From: JANRIG01 sp033765235 | GTDB lineage: Bacteria; Bacteroidota; Bacteroidia; Cytophagales; UBA9547 | Assembly (NCBI GenBank): GCA_033765235.1 | Contig: JANRIG010000009.1 | Span: forward strand, 186,001-250,000 | Reading direction: 5' to 3' | DNA length: 64,000 nucleotides | Shown: piece by piece, positions 17,483 to 26,564 of the stretch | Layout: the number at the start of each line of letters is the position of its first letter | Numbering within the stretch: the stretch's first letter is position 1 | Position numbers and translations under genes: made by a program | Notes under the pieces: model-generated | The model's input: only the letters and a program-made list of their open reading frames with translations | The model's database searches: none | What the model was told of the DNA's origin: nothing

Positions 17483-19813
17483 TTGAGTACCCAATTGGAA
17501 AATAATCAAAGTAAATATAGAACCCTCTATTCAAAGTTGGCATGGTTCACGCTTGTGCCTCTGATATTTTTTTCGGTTATATTAATATCATACCTATATG
17601 TAAAAATACAAACTATGCTGATTGATAACACATACAATCAGGTGTATTTATTAGCTAATGAGCAAAAATATAAGATTAAGGAAGAAATAGAAGAGTCACT
17701 GCACACCGCAGGCACTATATCTCAAAACCTTTGCGGCACACAAATAATAAATGACAGTCTACGCCTTAGGAGAAGTCAATTAGAAGCAATGCTCAAGATA
17801 GTACTAAGTCAGCACACAAATTACTTAGGAATATACACAGCATGGGAGCCCAATGCATTTGATATGCTTGATAGTAACTATGCCGGACAAATTGGGCAGC
17901 ATCCTAAGGGGGCTTTTGTACCATATTATTATAGAAACGGAGATGGGAGCATTGGGTATGAGCCGTTGAAATATTACCTCACAGAGGGCAAAGGCGACTA
18001 TTATTTGATACCTAAGAAAAATGGCAAACGTACTATCATAGAACCTATAAAATACAAAATAGGCGATAGAGAAACCTTTTTGCTAACCTCTGTAGTGCCA
18101 ATAGTGAAAGACAATACGTTTTATGGAGTAGTAGGAGTAGACATCAGTACTCAACAAATAGAAGCCAATCTGAAAAAACAGACACTTCTTGATGGGCAAG
18201 CCACTTTGCATTTATTCACTCAAAATAACTTAATGGTAGCAACATCTGCTCAGAATAGTATAGATAGTACTTCGCTTTCAAAAATGCAACAATTTCAAAA
18301 AAGTGATACCTCATCAACAAATGGTATTACCTACCATACCTCTATCATAGATGGCAAAATATATATAGGTACACCACTAATATTTCAAGATACAGATACC
18401 AAATGGTATTTGATTATAGAATTTCCACAAAGCTATTTGAATGTAAAACTATGGGAGCATGTAATAGTATATTCGCTGCTGATAGTACTGGCATTGCTCA
18501 TATTAGTATTGATACTGATAAAATCTCTAAAACATTTCATAGAGCCATTACAAACCATCATCATATCTGCCAATGAGTTGATAAAAGGCAACCTAAAATT
18601 TGAAATAAAAACATCAAACGTAAAAGAAATACACGAGCTGAATGTAGCCTTTGAAAAAGTAGCCAATATCATAGAACATATTACTGATGTGTGCACACAG
18701 ATAGCCAAAGGCAACTTCAGCTCAAGGGCACAACCCACCTCTGAAAAAGATCAACTTGCCAAGTCTGTGAACATCATGATAGATGCGCTCAAAAGCTCTA
18801 AAGATGAGCAGGCTACAAGACAATGGAGCAATCAAGGATACGCAAAAGCATTGGAAATTATACAACAAGAGAGCAATTTTCAGACCATGTGTGATAAGTT
18901 TTTGCAATTTATATATGAATATCTTGACGCACATCAGGCCAAAATATATATGGTAAATAACGAATCAGATATGCAGACCAAGATAGAACTCATTAGCACT
19001 TTTGCATTTAGCCGCAAAAAATATCCAAAATCAGAATCTCTACTGCCCGGCGAAGGGCTTGTAGGGCAAGCCTATTTAGAAAAAGATGCCATATATATGA
19101 CTCAGGTGCCTGAGAATTATACCTATATCACTTCAGGCCTTGGCGATGCAGCACCAAGAAATGTAATGATAATACCTGTATTATATAATAATGTTGTGAT
19201 TGCTGTGGTGGAAATAGCCTCATTCAAAATATATTCTAATTTGGAAAAAGAGTTGATAGAAAAATGTTGTAATGCGTTGGGTGCTGCACTATCCACTATC
19301 TCAATCAACGACCGTACAAAAAAATTGCTTGAAACCGCTCAAATACAAGCCGAACAAATGAAGTCGCAAGAAGAAGAAATGAGGCAAAATATGGAAGAGC
19401 TTCATGCTACTCAAGAAGAAATGCAGCGTAAGCAAAAGGAAAGCGATGAAGCAAAAGAATTGCTTGAGACTTTGGTAAACCATGTACAAGGAGTACTATA
19501 TCGCACGGAGGCGGAGGTAAGTAGGCCATTGCAATACATCAATCAGTCTGCAAGTGACTTATTTGGGTACAGTGCAGAAGATATATTAAGCCAAAAAGTA
19601 CCACTGTCCATGTATATTCACCCTGATGATTTGAATGCTATACAAGCCTCACTAAGTCTAGCTATTGAGACACATAGTACTTATGAGTTGCATTATAGAC
19701 TGAGACATACAAACGCCCAGTATATACCTGTAAGGGATACAGGCAAAGTGATATATGATAATGCAAAAAATAGAGCCTATTTAGTGGGTCATATCACAAG
19801 GGAGGTATTGTGA
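17483..19813 (+). CDS. Membrane sensor: dCache-HAMP-GAF-coiled coil-PAS, no output domain
   Basis: A 776-residue signalling protein. TM1 spans about 20-42, an extracytoplasmic dCache-like domain about 45-320 (LGIYTAWEPNAFDM, TSVVPIVKDNTFYGVVGVDI), TM2 about 326-347, and HAMP with a second HAMP-like repeat about 348-440. A GAF domain follows at about 455-605, a Gln/Glu-rich coiled coil (SQEEEMRQNMEELHATQEEM) at 610-650, and a C-terminal PAS/PAC at 655-776. It stops straight after the PAS with no histidine kinase, GGDEF, phosphatase, methyl-accepting or DNA-binding domain, and I see no frameshifted continuation downstream. The only possible start is TTG at 17483: an in-frame TAG lies just upstream and the next Met (residue 45) would remove TM1. 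It is divergent from the susC operon and may sense its substrate (inference). Confidence 0.8.
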   Translation: MSTQLENNQSKYRTLYSKLAWFTLVPLIFFSVILISYLYVKIQTMLIDNTYNQVYLLANEQKYKIKEEIEESLHTAGTISQNLCGTQIINDSLRLRRSQLEAMLKIVLSQHTNYLGIYTAWEPNAFDMLDSNYAGQIGQHPKGAFVPYYYRNGDGSIGYEPLKYYLTEGKGDYYLIPKKNGKRTIIEPIKYKIGDRETFLLTSVVPIVKDNTFYGVVGVDISTQQIEANLKKQTLLDGQATLHLFTQNNLMVATSAQNSIDSTSLSKMQQFQKSDTSSTNGITYHTSIIDGKIYIGTPLIFQDTDTKWYLIIEFPQSYLNVKLWEHVIVYSLLIVLALLILVLILIKSLKHFIEPLQTIIISANELIKGNLKFEIKTSNVKEIHELNVAFEKVANIIEHITDVCTQIAKGNFSSRAQPTSEKDQLAKSVNIMIDALKSSKDEQATRQWSNQGYAKALEIIQQESNFQTMCDKFLQFIYEYLDAHQAKIYMVNNESDMQTKIELISTFAFSRKKYPKSESLLPGEGLVGQAYLEKDAIYMTQVPENYTYITSGLGDAAPRNVMIIPVLYNNVVIAVVEIASFKIYSNLEKELIEKCCNALGAALSTISINDRTKKLLETAQIQAEQMKSQEEEMRQNMEELHATQEEMQRKQKESDEAKELLETLVNHVQGVLYRTEAEVSRPLQYINQSASDLFGYSAEDILSQKVPLSMYIHPDDLNAIQASLSLAIETHSTYELHYRLRHTNAQYIPVRDTGKVIYDNAKNRAYLVGHITREVL

Positions 19814-19933
19814 AAGAGCATTAATCTTATATTATCTATATACGCAAAACAGCCTCTCCGTACACTATGATATATTTTCAATTTTGAACTTTACATTATT
19901 TTTGGGTTGCTTAGAAGCAAGAAAGTCTATTTC

Positions 19934-22777
19934 TTAATATGCATTTATATTGCCTTTTCTTTCAAGTTTTATGTCTTTGAGGGTAGCAGATTTTATGCCT
20001 AGTGTCACTGTAAACATCTCTCTTGTATAAGGTGCTGCAAACCATGATATCTTCAAGTCCCAACAGTGCAAGTCACGCGCTATGCTTATGTTTGTAGTAG
20101 ATATTTCTACCTTTTTATTGGCATCAATATTCACGGCAGTGGTAATGGCAAATTTCCATTTGGGTGTGATGGTGATGTCGCCTGACAGCTGCACATTGTT
20201 CACATACTGGCTTCTTTCTTTGAGCAGTATGCCTTCGGTCATATATCTATTATAGGTGAGTGAATAGTTTATACTCAGGTTCCATGGCAGGCTCCAGTCT
20301 ATATATGAAGGGTAAAGTGAATATAAAAATTGCCTGTCTGTGCCGTCGCCCACCACTTGTATTTTTCGCGATTTACCTTTGGGCTTAATACTTGTGCCTA
20401 CATTGAGGCTAAACCTTGTAATGCGCCCTATGCCTTGCATATTATATCCTTTGCTCATGGCTTCGGTATTGCGGGTGGCAAGCTCTGCACCGTCCCATGC
20501 GTACTGTGTGAGCCTTTTGTGAAAAAGTTCATGTCCTGATGCACTTAGTCCTTTATAGTCATAATAATATGGGTCTAAATCTGCGTTGAACTGTACAGAA
20601 ATTTTCTGCAATATATTGGTATTGGCTGCTATAGCTATATTGCTGAGTTTTCCGGAGTCAGACATGATGTCGTAGCTGCCATTGAGAGAGAGGTTTTTGA
20701 GTAAATCCACTTTCTTAAATTTTATTTTGGTAGTATCCTTAGTATCTCTCACTTTGAGTTGAAATGTATTATTGATACTGAATGATACCGTTTGTCTTAC
20801 TTTATAATTATTAGTGATTTGGGCACCTGTGAATCTATTAAAAGTAGCAAAATTTTGTGAAGTGTTGGTAATATTATCCCTAATGCGAATGTTTTCTACG
20901 GCAAACTGGTCAGAAAAATCAGGAGTGTAGGTGTAGCTCACTGTAGGGTTTATAGTGTGGCGAATAGCCTCAATATTTGCTCTTCTGATAAAAACCGTAC
21001 CATATATCTGTGTATTTAAGCTCACTCCGCCATTGTATTGGTATTGACGGGCAAATTTTTGGCTTGTACTGATAGTGTCTACCTTTACCAATGTAGCGTT
21101 GTTATTTACATTGCCTCCGGCATCTACATTGGTATAGTCATAGCTTCTGTCGTACCATGTTTCGCTATAAGTAAAGTTTGGCGACGCATTAAAATACTTC
21201 AATACTTTCACACTTGTATTTATAGGTATGCTGTGGGTCATAGTCCAGCGAGAATTGGTAAAATAATTTCTTAAAAAACGTTCAAAACTCAGTGTATCAT
21301 TTCTAAAATAGTTGATAGAGTCGCGTTTATATTTGGCTAATGAATCATTTTGATAGGTATTTGTAAGTTTATCTATAGTCACCGATGATGAGTCTATGCC
21401 ATATACCCTATAGTTAGGTTTCACATTGTTGAGTATATTGGTGTTGTTATTATTAAAATTGGTAGCGTATGAAAACTTAAGTTGCTTAAATGCAGGCACA
21501 TTATTTACCCCATTTATTTTACGCAAAGGATATACACTGCTCATAGACAAGTTGCCACTCGGGAAGTTTGTGTTGGTCACTTTGGTTTGCAAGTTTTGCG
21601 ACACACGCACGTTAGTAGCATAGGCAAACGGGGTGCCTCTTATGTTGTTGTTATAGCTCACATCAGACTGCGATTGTGCAATATTTCTGTTTGGAATGGT
21701 CTGAAATTCATTGAGTTGGTTCACCTGCGAGGTAGCTATATTCACATTTGCGGAGAAGGTGCCGGTGTTTTTGCGCAGTGTACGATGTGTCCAGTTTAGC
21801 TTATAGTCTTTATTTTCTCGTCGCAGCGTGGGATTATCTGCTTGAAAAATATTATTGCTTTGTAAAAATGACAAATTTCCTGAAAACCTGTATTTGCGTA
21901 CGTAGTCGCTGCCCAAAGTATAGTTGTAGCTGCCCAAAGTATATATAGTGCCCGACATTTTCACGTTGGCATATTCATTCATAGCCCAAAAATATCCGCC
22001 ATTTTGCAATGAAAATCCCCTGTCGCCATTGTCAAAAGCCGGTGCGGGCATGATGATGCCTGAGCCTCTGCGTTTAGGCAGCGGAAATATGGCAAATGGA
22101 AACGCTATCAATGTAGGTATGTCATCTATCTGCATATTAAACGGTCCCGAAACTATTTTTTTCTTGGGCACCATTTTTATACGTGTAGCTTTGAAAGAGT
22201 AGTGCGGATGTCGCAAGTTGCAAGTAGTATACTCTGAGTGAGCTATATACATAGTATGGTCCGGCTCCTTTTTCACCACTTCTCCATGTATCACTCCCTC
22301 ACCTTGCTTGGTCACCACATCTTTTACCTGCCCTCGCTTGGTCTTGTAGTTGTACTTTATTTCGTAGGCTTCAAAGTTTTCGCTGCCATCTTTCATAGAG
22401 GGTATTTCTATTTTTTTGCCTGTGCTGTCTGTCCCATATTTTGCATTTACCAAGTTTTTATTATAATCCATATCTATCGTATGAGCACTTATGCTCTTAT
22501 TGCCATAGTCTATCTGCGACTTGCGGTATAGCTTAGCTGTGCGGTACTGTGCATCGAGTATGATAGAGTCTTCGGCAGTATATTTTATGGTTGTTTCCAC
22601 GGGGCGGTCTTTTTTTACAGTATCCTTGCGCAATGCAGAAGTGTCTGCTTTTAATGTATCTGTAGCAGATATTCCGGACACTGTGTTGATATCTTTAATT
22701 GTATTTTTCTTATTTTGGCTCCGCAAAACAGATATATTCATAAATAAAAGTATAGCGGTTAATAAATATAAGCGCAA
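19934..22777 (-). CDS. lptD: Putative LPS-assembly outer-membrane protein LptD
   Basis: A 947-residue outer-membrane protein of the Bacteroidota LptD type. After a signal peptide (to about residue 20) comes an OstA/LptA-like beta-taco domain (AEDSIILDAQYRTAKLYRKS, AHTIDMDYNKNLVNA, GVIHGEVVKKEPDHTMY). It is followed by TTCNLRHPHYSFKATRIKMV and IPTLIAFPFAIFPLPKRRGS, which lead into the long barrel domain with WKFAITTAVNIDANKK near the end. LptD inserts lipopolysaccharide into the outer leaflet with LptE, which is not seen here. It is divergent from the amidase and MlaD genes, an arrangement common in the phylum (from memory). The gene stands alone on its strand and converges with the sensor gene. 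Confidence 0.85.
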   Translation of the reverse strand: MRLYLLTAILLFMNISVLRSQNKKNTIKDINTVSGISATDTLKADTSALRKDTVKKDRPVETTIKYTAEDSIILDAQYRTAKLYRKSQIDYGNKSISAHTIDMDYNKNLVNAKYGTDSTGKKIEIPSMKDGSENFEAYEIKYNYKTKRGQVKDVVTKQGEGVIHGEVVKKEPDHTMYIAHSEYTTCNLRHPHYSFKATRIKMVPKKKIVSGPFNMQIDDIPTLIAFPFAIFPLPKRRGSGIIMPAPAFDNGDRGFSLQNGGYFWAMNEYANVKMSGTIYTLGSYNYTLGSDYVRKYRFSGNLSFLQSNNIFQADNPTLRRENKDYKLNWTHRTLRKNTGTFSANVNIATSQVNQLNEFQTIPNRNIAQSQSDVSYNNNIRGTPFAYATNVRVSQNLQTKVTNTNFPSGNLSMSSVYPLRKINGVNNVPAFKQLKFSYATNFNNNNTNILNNVKPNYRVYGIDSSSVTIDKLTNTYQNDSLAKYKRDSINYFRNDTLSFERFLRNYFTNSRWTMTHSIPINTSVKVLKYFNASPNFTYSETWYDRSYDYTNVDAGGNVNNNATLVKVDTISTSQKFARQYQYNGGVSLNTQIYGTVFIRRANIEAIRHTINPTVSYTYTPDFSDQFAVENIRIRDNITNTSQNFATFNRFTGAQITNNYKVRQTVSFSINNTFQLKVRDTKDTTKIKFKKVDLLKNLSLNGSYDIMSDSGKLSNIAIAANTNILQKISVQFNADLDPYYYDYKGLSASGHELFHKRLTQYAWDGAELATRNTEAMSKGYNMQGIGRITRFSLNVGTSIKPKGKSRKIQVVGDGTDRQFLYSLYPSYIDWSLPWNLSINYSLTYNRYMTEGILLKERSQYVNNVQLSGDITITPKWKFAITTAVNIDANKKVEISTTNISIARDLHCWDLKISWFAAPYTREMFTVTLGIKSATLKDIKLERKGNINAY

Positions 22778-22864
22778 AATTGTACTAAAATGATTTTACT
22801 ATTTGGTAAAAATTATTGAAATTTGCATGCAAATTAAATAGGTTAAAGATTAATACAATCAATA

Positions 22865-23641
22865 ATGAATAAGATAAATATCATATTCTTCATATTTTTC
22901 TTAGCTTTTACGCTTACTTCATTGACTTTTGAAAACAAAAAGTTCAAGGTAAAAAAAATTGTAATAGATGCCGGACACGGAGGCAAAGATATAGGTTGCC
23001 ATGGCAAAAAGTCAAAAGAAGCCGAGATAGCACTCAATGTAGCCCTTACACTCGGCAAAATGCTCAAAGAAAAAATGCCCGATGTCAAGATTATATATAC
23101 CCGCGACAAAGACGAGTTTATAGAGCTGCATGACAGGGCAGGCATAGCCAACAAAAACAATGCAGACATATTCATATCAATCCACTGCAACTCTGCCCCC
23201 TCACACATACACGGCTCAGAGACCTACACCATGGGGCTGCACACTACCGAAGGCAATCTTGAGGTAGCTAAGCGCGAAAACTCCGTGATACTCAAAGAAG
23301 ACAACTATAAAGAAAACTATAACGGCTACGACCCTAACTCACCCATAGCACATATATTGCTTGCCAACCATCAAAACGCCCACCTTACCCAAAGCATCAA
23401 GTTTGCCAGCTTTGTAGAAGAGCAGTTTGTAGATGGCACAGGGCGCTTGAGCAGAGGTGTGAAGCAGGCAGGTTTTTTGGTGCTTTGGAAAACCACCATG
23501 CCCAGTGCACTCATAGAAATAGGCTACCTCACCAATGAAGACGAAGAAAAATACCTAAAAAGCCCTGATAACCAACAAGATGTAGCAATGTGCATATATC
23601 GTGCCTTTAAAAAATACAAAGAAGATATAGAAACCAACTAA
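22865..23641 (+). CDS. N-acetylmuramoyl-L-alanine amidase (Amidase_3)
   Basis: A 258-residue zinc amidase that cleaves the lactyl-amide bond between MurNAc and the stem peptide. A signal or anchor segment covers residues 1-20. The catalytic domain starts at KIVIDAGHGGKDIGC, with the first zinc-ligand His in DAGHGG. It continues with the zinc-binding Glu in KSKEAEIAL, ADIFISIHCNS carrying another ligand His, and PSALIEIGYLTNEDEE with the catalytic Glu. This is the AmiA/B/C family without an AMIN or LysM domain. It begins 87 bp from the divergent lptD start and is followed 34 bp later by a MlaD/MCE gene, with which it may be partly co-transcribed. Confidence 0.92.
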   Translation: MNKINIIFFIFFLAFTLTSLTFENKKFKVKKIVIDAGHGGKDIGCHGKKSKEAEIALNVALTLGKMLKEKMPDVKIIYTRDKDEFIELHDRAGIANKNNADIFISIHCNSAPSHIHGSETYTMGLHTTEGNLEVAKRENSVILKEDNYKENYNGYDPNSPIAHILLANHQNAHLTQSIKFASFVEEQFVDGTGRLSRGVKQAGFLVLWKTTMPSALIEIGYLTNEDEEKYLKSPDNQQDVAMCIYRAFKKYKEDIETN

Positions 23642-23648
23642 ACTTCAC

Positions 23649-23656
23649 TACTTTTG
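23649..23656 (+). promoter_or_regulatory. -7 element TACTTTTG before the MlaD-like gene
   Basis: TACTTTTG matches TAnnTTTG and ends 19 bp before the GTG start at 23676. It is followed by GCAG, as at 24731 and 38119. No TTTG lies at the -33 position, so strength is uncertain. Confidence 0.42.
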
Positions 23657-23675
23657 CAGTCATCATAAATTACTT

Positions 23676-24596
23676 GTGCAAATACATAAAGAAATAAAGG
23701 TAGCCCTATTTGTAATCATTGCCTGTGTCATGTTTTACACAGGTTTCAATTTTCTTAAAGGTATAGATTTTTTTTCGAGTCGCAATAAATATTATGCAGA
23801 ATATACCCACGTACATGGCTTGCAAGTATCTAACCCTGTGATGATAAACGGGCTCTCCGTAGGCAGAGTGAGCGAAATATTAATTATGGACAATGCCGAA
23901 CACACCCTCAAAATCACCCTTGACATAGACAAAAAAATAATCATAGGCGACTCTGCCAAAGCAGTGATTGCCAGCACAGACCTGCTCGGAGGCAAAGCCA
24001 TAAAACTGGAACCCGGCAACTACAACAAACCCCTTCCCGAAAAAACCACCCTTATTGGTGAAGTAGAAAAAGATGTGACCGAAAAGCTCACAGACAAACT
24101 GGCACCTGTAGTAGAAAATCTCAACATTACCATAGGCAACCTCAATAAACTCACTGATGCACAAAACCTTAAACTTATTAACTCCATATTAAACAATGTA
24201 GACAAAACCACCCAAAACCTAAACCAACTTATCCAAAAAAATGACCCCGCCATCTCAAAATCAATGACAAACATAAGTCAAATTACTACCTCACTCATTC
24301 ATACTCAAAAACAAATAGATATGCTGCTCAGCAAGACCAATACATTTGCCGACAGCCTTAATAAAATGCAACTGGCAGCTGCCATTAACAATACTAGCAA
24401 ATCTCTGTCAGAGTTGCAAGCACTTCTTGCAGGCATTAACAAAGGCGAGGGCACTGTGGGCAAACTCATCAAAGATGACTCATTATATACCAATCTCAAC
24501 AAAGTAGCAGCCGACCTAGACAAACTGCTGGTAGATTTTAAGCAAAAACCTAAGCGCTATGTACACTTTTCAGTATTTGGCAAAAATGATAAATAA
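23676..24596 (+). CDS. MlaD/MCE-family lipid-transport protein
   Basis: A 306-residue single-pass protein: a transmembrane segment at about residues 9-28 (ALFVIIACVMFYTGFNFLKG), then an MCE domain at about 36-118 (YYAEYTHVHGLQVSNPVMIN, VGRVSEI, AVIASTDLLGGKAIKLEPG), then a long helical tail with repeated Asn/Leu/Thr heptads ending at 306. MCE proteins form hexameric lipid-conducting rings between the membranes, usually together with an MlaE permease and MlaF ATPase; neither is next to it here. The start is a GTG at 23676, supported by a TAnnTTTG element 19 bp upstream and by the absence of an upstream ATG in frame. Confidence 0.85.
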   Translation: MQIHKEIKVALFVIIACVMFYTGFNFLKGIDFFSSRNKYYAEYTHVHGLQVSNPVMINGLSVGRVSEILIMDNAEHTLKITLDIDKKIIIGDSAKAVIASTDLLGGKAIKLEPGNYNKPLPEKTTLIGEVEKDVTEKLTDKLAPVVENLNITIGNLNKLTDAQNLKLINSILNNVDKTTQNLNQLIQKNDPAISKSMTNISQITTSLIHTQKQIDMLLSKTNTFADSLNKMQLAAAINNTSKSLSELQALLAGINKGEGTVGKLIKDDSLYTNLNKVAADLDKLLVDFKQKPKRYVHFSVFGKNDK

Positions 24597-24730
24597 TAAA
24601 TACATATTGTATTTGCTTAACTCCATTTTACCCAATAATCAATACATCATTGTCTAACAGCAGATGATATATACCTTCAAAGGCAGAAATTATTTTTTTT
24701 ACAAAGTCTTATTACAGTTATATTTTTTAT

Positions 24731-24738
24731 TAACTTTG
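24731..24738 (+). promoter_or_regulatory. -7 element TAACTTTG before tRNA-Ser
   Basis: TAACTTTG fits TAnnTTTG and ends 22 bp before the tRNA 5' end. It is followed by GCAGCCCA, the same extension found after the element at 38119. A T-run lies at the -33 region in place of TTTG. Confidence 0.5.
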
Positions 24739-24760
24739 CAGCCCAAAATTATTATTATAC

Positions 24761-24847
24761 AGAGGGATGGCAGAGTGGTCGATTGCGACAGTCTTGAAAA
24801 CTGTTGATCGTTTACGCGGTCCGGGGGTTCGAATCCCTCTCCCTCTA
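24761..24847 (+). tRNA. tRNA-Ser (anticodon UGA)
   Basis: An 87-nt class II tRNA. The acceptor arms AGAGGGA (24761-24767) and TCCCTCT (24840-24846) pair fully, followed by discriminator A at 24847; CCA is not encoded. The anticodon stem ACAGT/ACTGT flanks loop CTTGAAA, with anticodon TGA at 24795-24797. A long variable arm and the T-loop TTCGAAT are present. It reads UCA and other UCN codons. Confidence 0.95.
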
Positions 24848-24881
24848 CACAGGTTTATAAATTAATATTAAATAACTTATT

Positions 24882-25133
24882 ATGACTACTATATCCATCG
24901 CTACAATACTCTTTTTGGGAGGCATAGGAGCTACAGAAGCTATCCTTATATTTTGTGCCTTAGTATTCATGTTTGGAGCAAAAAAGATACCTGAGCTTGC
25001 ACGTGGTTTGGGCAAAGGCTTAAGAGAGTTTAAAGATGCAAGTAAAGAAATAAAAGACAATATAGAAGAGGGTATAAAAAGCTCTGAAAGTACTACTGTG
25101 CCCACCCAAGCCAACAAAACTACCCAAGCCTAA
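24882..25133 (+). CDS. tatA: Twin-arginine translocase subunit TatA
   Basis: An 83-residue TatA/E-type protein: one N-terminal membrane helix (about residues 17-34, EAILIFCALVFMFGAKKIPE) containing the conserved FGxKKxPE hinge, then an amphipathic helix (LARGLGKGLREFKDASKEI) and a short polar tail. TatA oligomers form the translocation element of the Tat pathway for folded proteins; TatC is not in the window. Its stop overlaps the gatA start by one base (TAATG), so the two genes are probably translationally coupled. It lies 34 bp after tRNA-Ser. Confidence 0.92.
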   Translation: MTTISIATILFLGGIGATEAILIFCALVFMFGAKKIPELARGLGKGLREFKDASKEIKDNIEEGIKSSESTTVPTQANKTTQA

Positions 25134-26548
25134 TGGCTTACAGCTCACTCACAGAAGTACAGACTCTTATTTCACAAAAAAAACTTACTTGTGAAAGCTT
25201 AGTATCATACTACATTGCCAATATAAAATCTCATGCAGACCTCAATGCCTTTGTAGAAGTATATGAAAATGAGGCAATTGCAAGGGCTAAAGAAATAGAT
25301 TCCAAAATTATTCAAGGCAAAGCAGGCAAACTTGCAGGACTGGTAGTAGGCATCAAAGATGTGATATCGTACCAAGGACACGGGTTGCAAGCTTGCAGCA
25401 AGATATTAGACAAATTCATTACCCTATATCATGCCACAGCCGTAGAGCGACTGCTGGATGAAGATGCCATCATCATTGGACGGCAAAACTGCGATGAGTT
25501 TGCCATGGGCTCATCCAACGAAAACTCAGCCTTTGGAGCAGTGAAAAATGCCACTGACCCTGCCAGAGTACCCGGAGGCTCGTCAGGAGGCTCTGCTGTG
25601 GCTGTACAAGCAGATATGTGCATGATATCATTAGGATCTGACACAGGTGGCTCGGTGAGGCAGCCCGCTTCATTTTGCGGGATAATAGGGCTCAAACCTA
25701 CCTATTCACGTATCTCTCGCTGGGGACTTATAGCCTATGCTTCTTCATTTGACTGTATAGGTATATTTGGCAAAAATGTGACGGATGTGTCCATAGTGCT
25801 TGAGACCATAGCAGGTAATGATGACAAAGACAGCACAGTATCTGCCAAACCTGTGCCCCAATATTCTCAAAATATTAAAACCTCAAAAAAATACAAAATA
25901 GCCTACCTTGAAGAGGCATTGCAGTCTAAAGGGGTAGATAGCAGCATAAAGCAAATATTTGAGCAAAAGATAAAATCATTTGCAAGCCAAGGCCATACTA
26001 TATCTGCCGTACAAATGCCTCTGCTCCAATATGCGCTGCCGGCCTACTATATACTCACTACCGCAGAGGCAAGCTCCAACCTGTCGAGATATGACGGAGT
26101 AAAGTACGGCCACAGGACTACCACTGCCACAGACCTGATGGATATGTATAAAAAAACACGCTCAGAAGGGTTTGGCAAAGAGGTACAAAAACGCATCATG
26201 CTGGGCACCTTTGTGCTGAGTGCCAGCTACTATGATGCCTACTATACCAAAGCTCAAAAAGTGAGGAGACTTATAAAAAACGCATTCAATGAAATATTTG
26301 CAAAACATGACTTCATTGTAATGCCTACCAGCCCCATATCGCCTTGGAAGTTGGGCAACTTTGAGGGCGATGCACTATCTATGTACCTTGCAGATATATT
26401 TACTGTATCGGCAAATATAGCCGGCATACCCGGCATATCTATTCCTGCAGGTACTGATGCAGTAAATATGCCTGTAGGGCTGCAAATATTAGCAAATGAT
26501 TTTGAAGAGCAAGAAATATTAAATTTTTCTTATTCTTTATTAAACTAA
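25133..26548 (+). CDS. gatA: Asp-tRNA(Asn)/Glu-tRNA(Gln) amidotransferase subunit A
   Basis: A 471-residue amidase-signature enzyme of full length. It provides ammonia to GatB for converting misacylated Glu-tRNA(Gln) or Asp-tRNA(Asn). The amidase catalytic triad is recognisable as Lys75 in VVGIKDVISY, the Ser of the Gly/Ser-rich segment VPGGSSGGSAVAV, and the Ser in SLGSDTGGSVRQPASFCG. GatA-specific features include NCDEFAMGSSNENSAFG and GLKPTYSRISRWGLIAYASS. It is preceded directly by tatA and followed 16 bp later by the transglycosylase gene. No gatB or gatC is nearby, as is usual for dispersed Gat genes in this phylum. Confidence 0.95.
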   Translation: MAYSSLTEVQTLISQKKLTCESLVSYYIANIKSHADLNAFVEVYENEAIARAKEIDSKIIQGKAGKLAGLVVGIKDVISYQGHGLQACSKILDKFITLYHATAVERLLDEDAIIIGRQNCDEFAMGSSNENSAFGAVKNATDPARVPGGSSGGSAVAVQADMCMISLGSDTGGSVRQPASFCGIIGLKPTYSRISRWGLIAYASSFDCIGIFGKNVTDVSIVLETIAGNDDKDSTVSAKPVPQYSQNIKTSKKYKIAYLEEALQSKGVDSSIKQIFEQKIKSFASQGHTISAVQMPLLQYALPAYYILTTAEASSNLSRYDGVKYGHRTTTATDLMDMYKKTRSEGFGKEVQKRIMLGTFVLSASYYDAYYTKAQKVRRLIKNAFNEIFAKHDFIVMPTSPISPWKLGNFEGDALSMYLADIFTVSANIAGIPGISIPAGTDAVNMPVGLQILANDFEEQEILNFSYSLLN

Positions 26549-26564
26549 TTACGTATATTAAGGG

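Noticed and set aside
24597..24760. Small gene between the MlaD-like gene and tRNA-Ser
   Set aside because: No open frame with a credible start; the region contains only the tRNA promoter and an AT-rich spacer.
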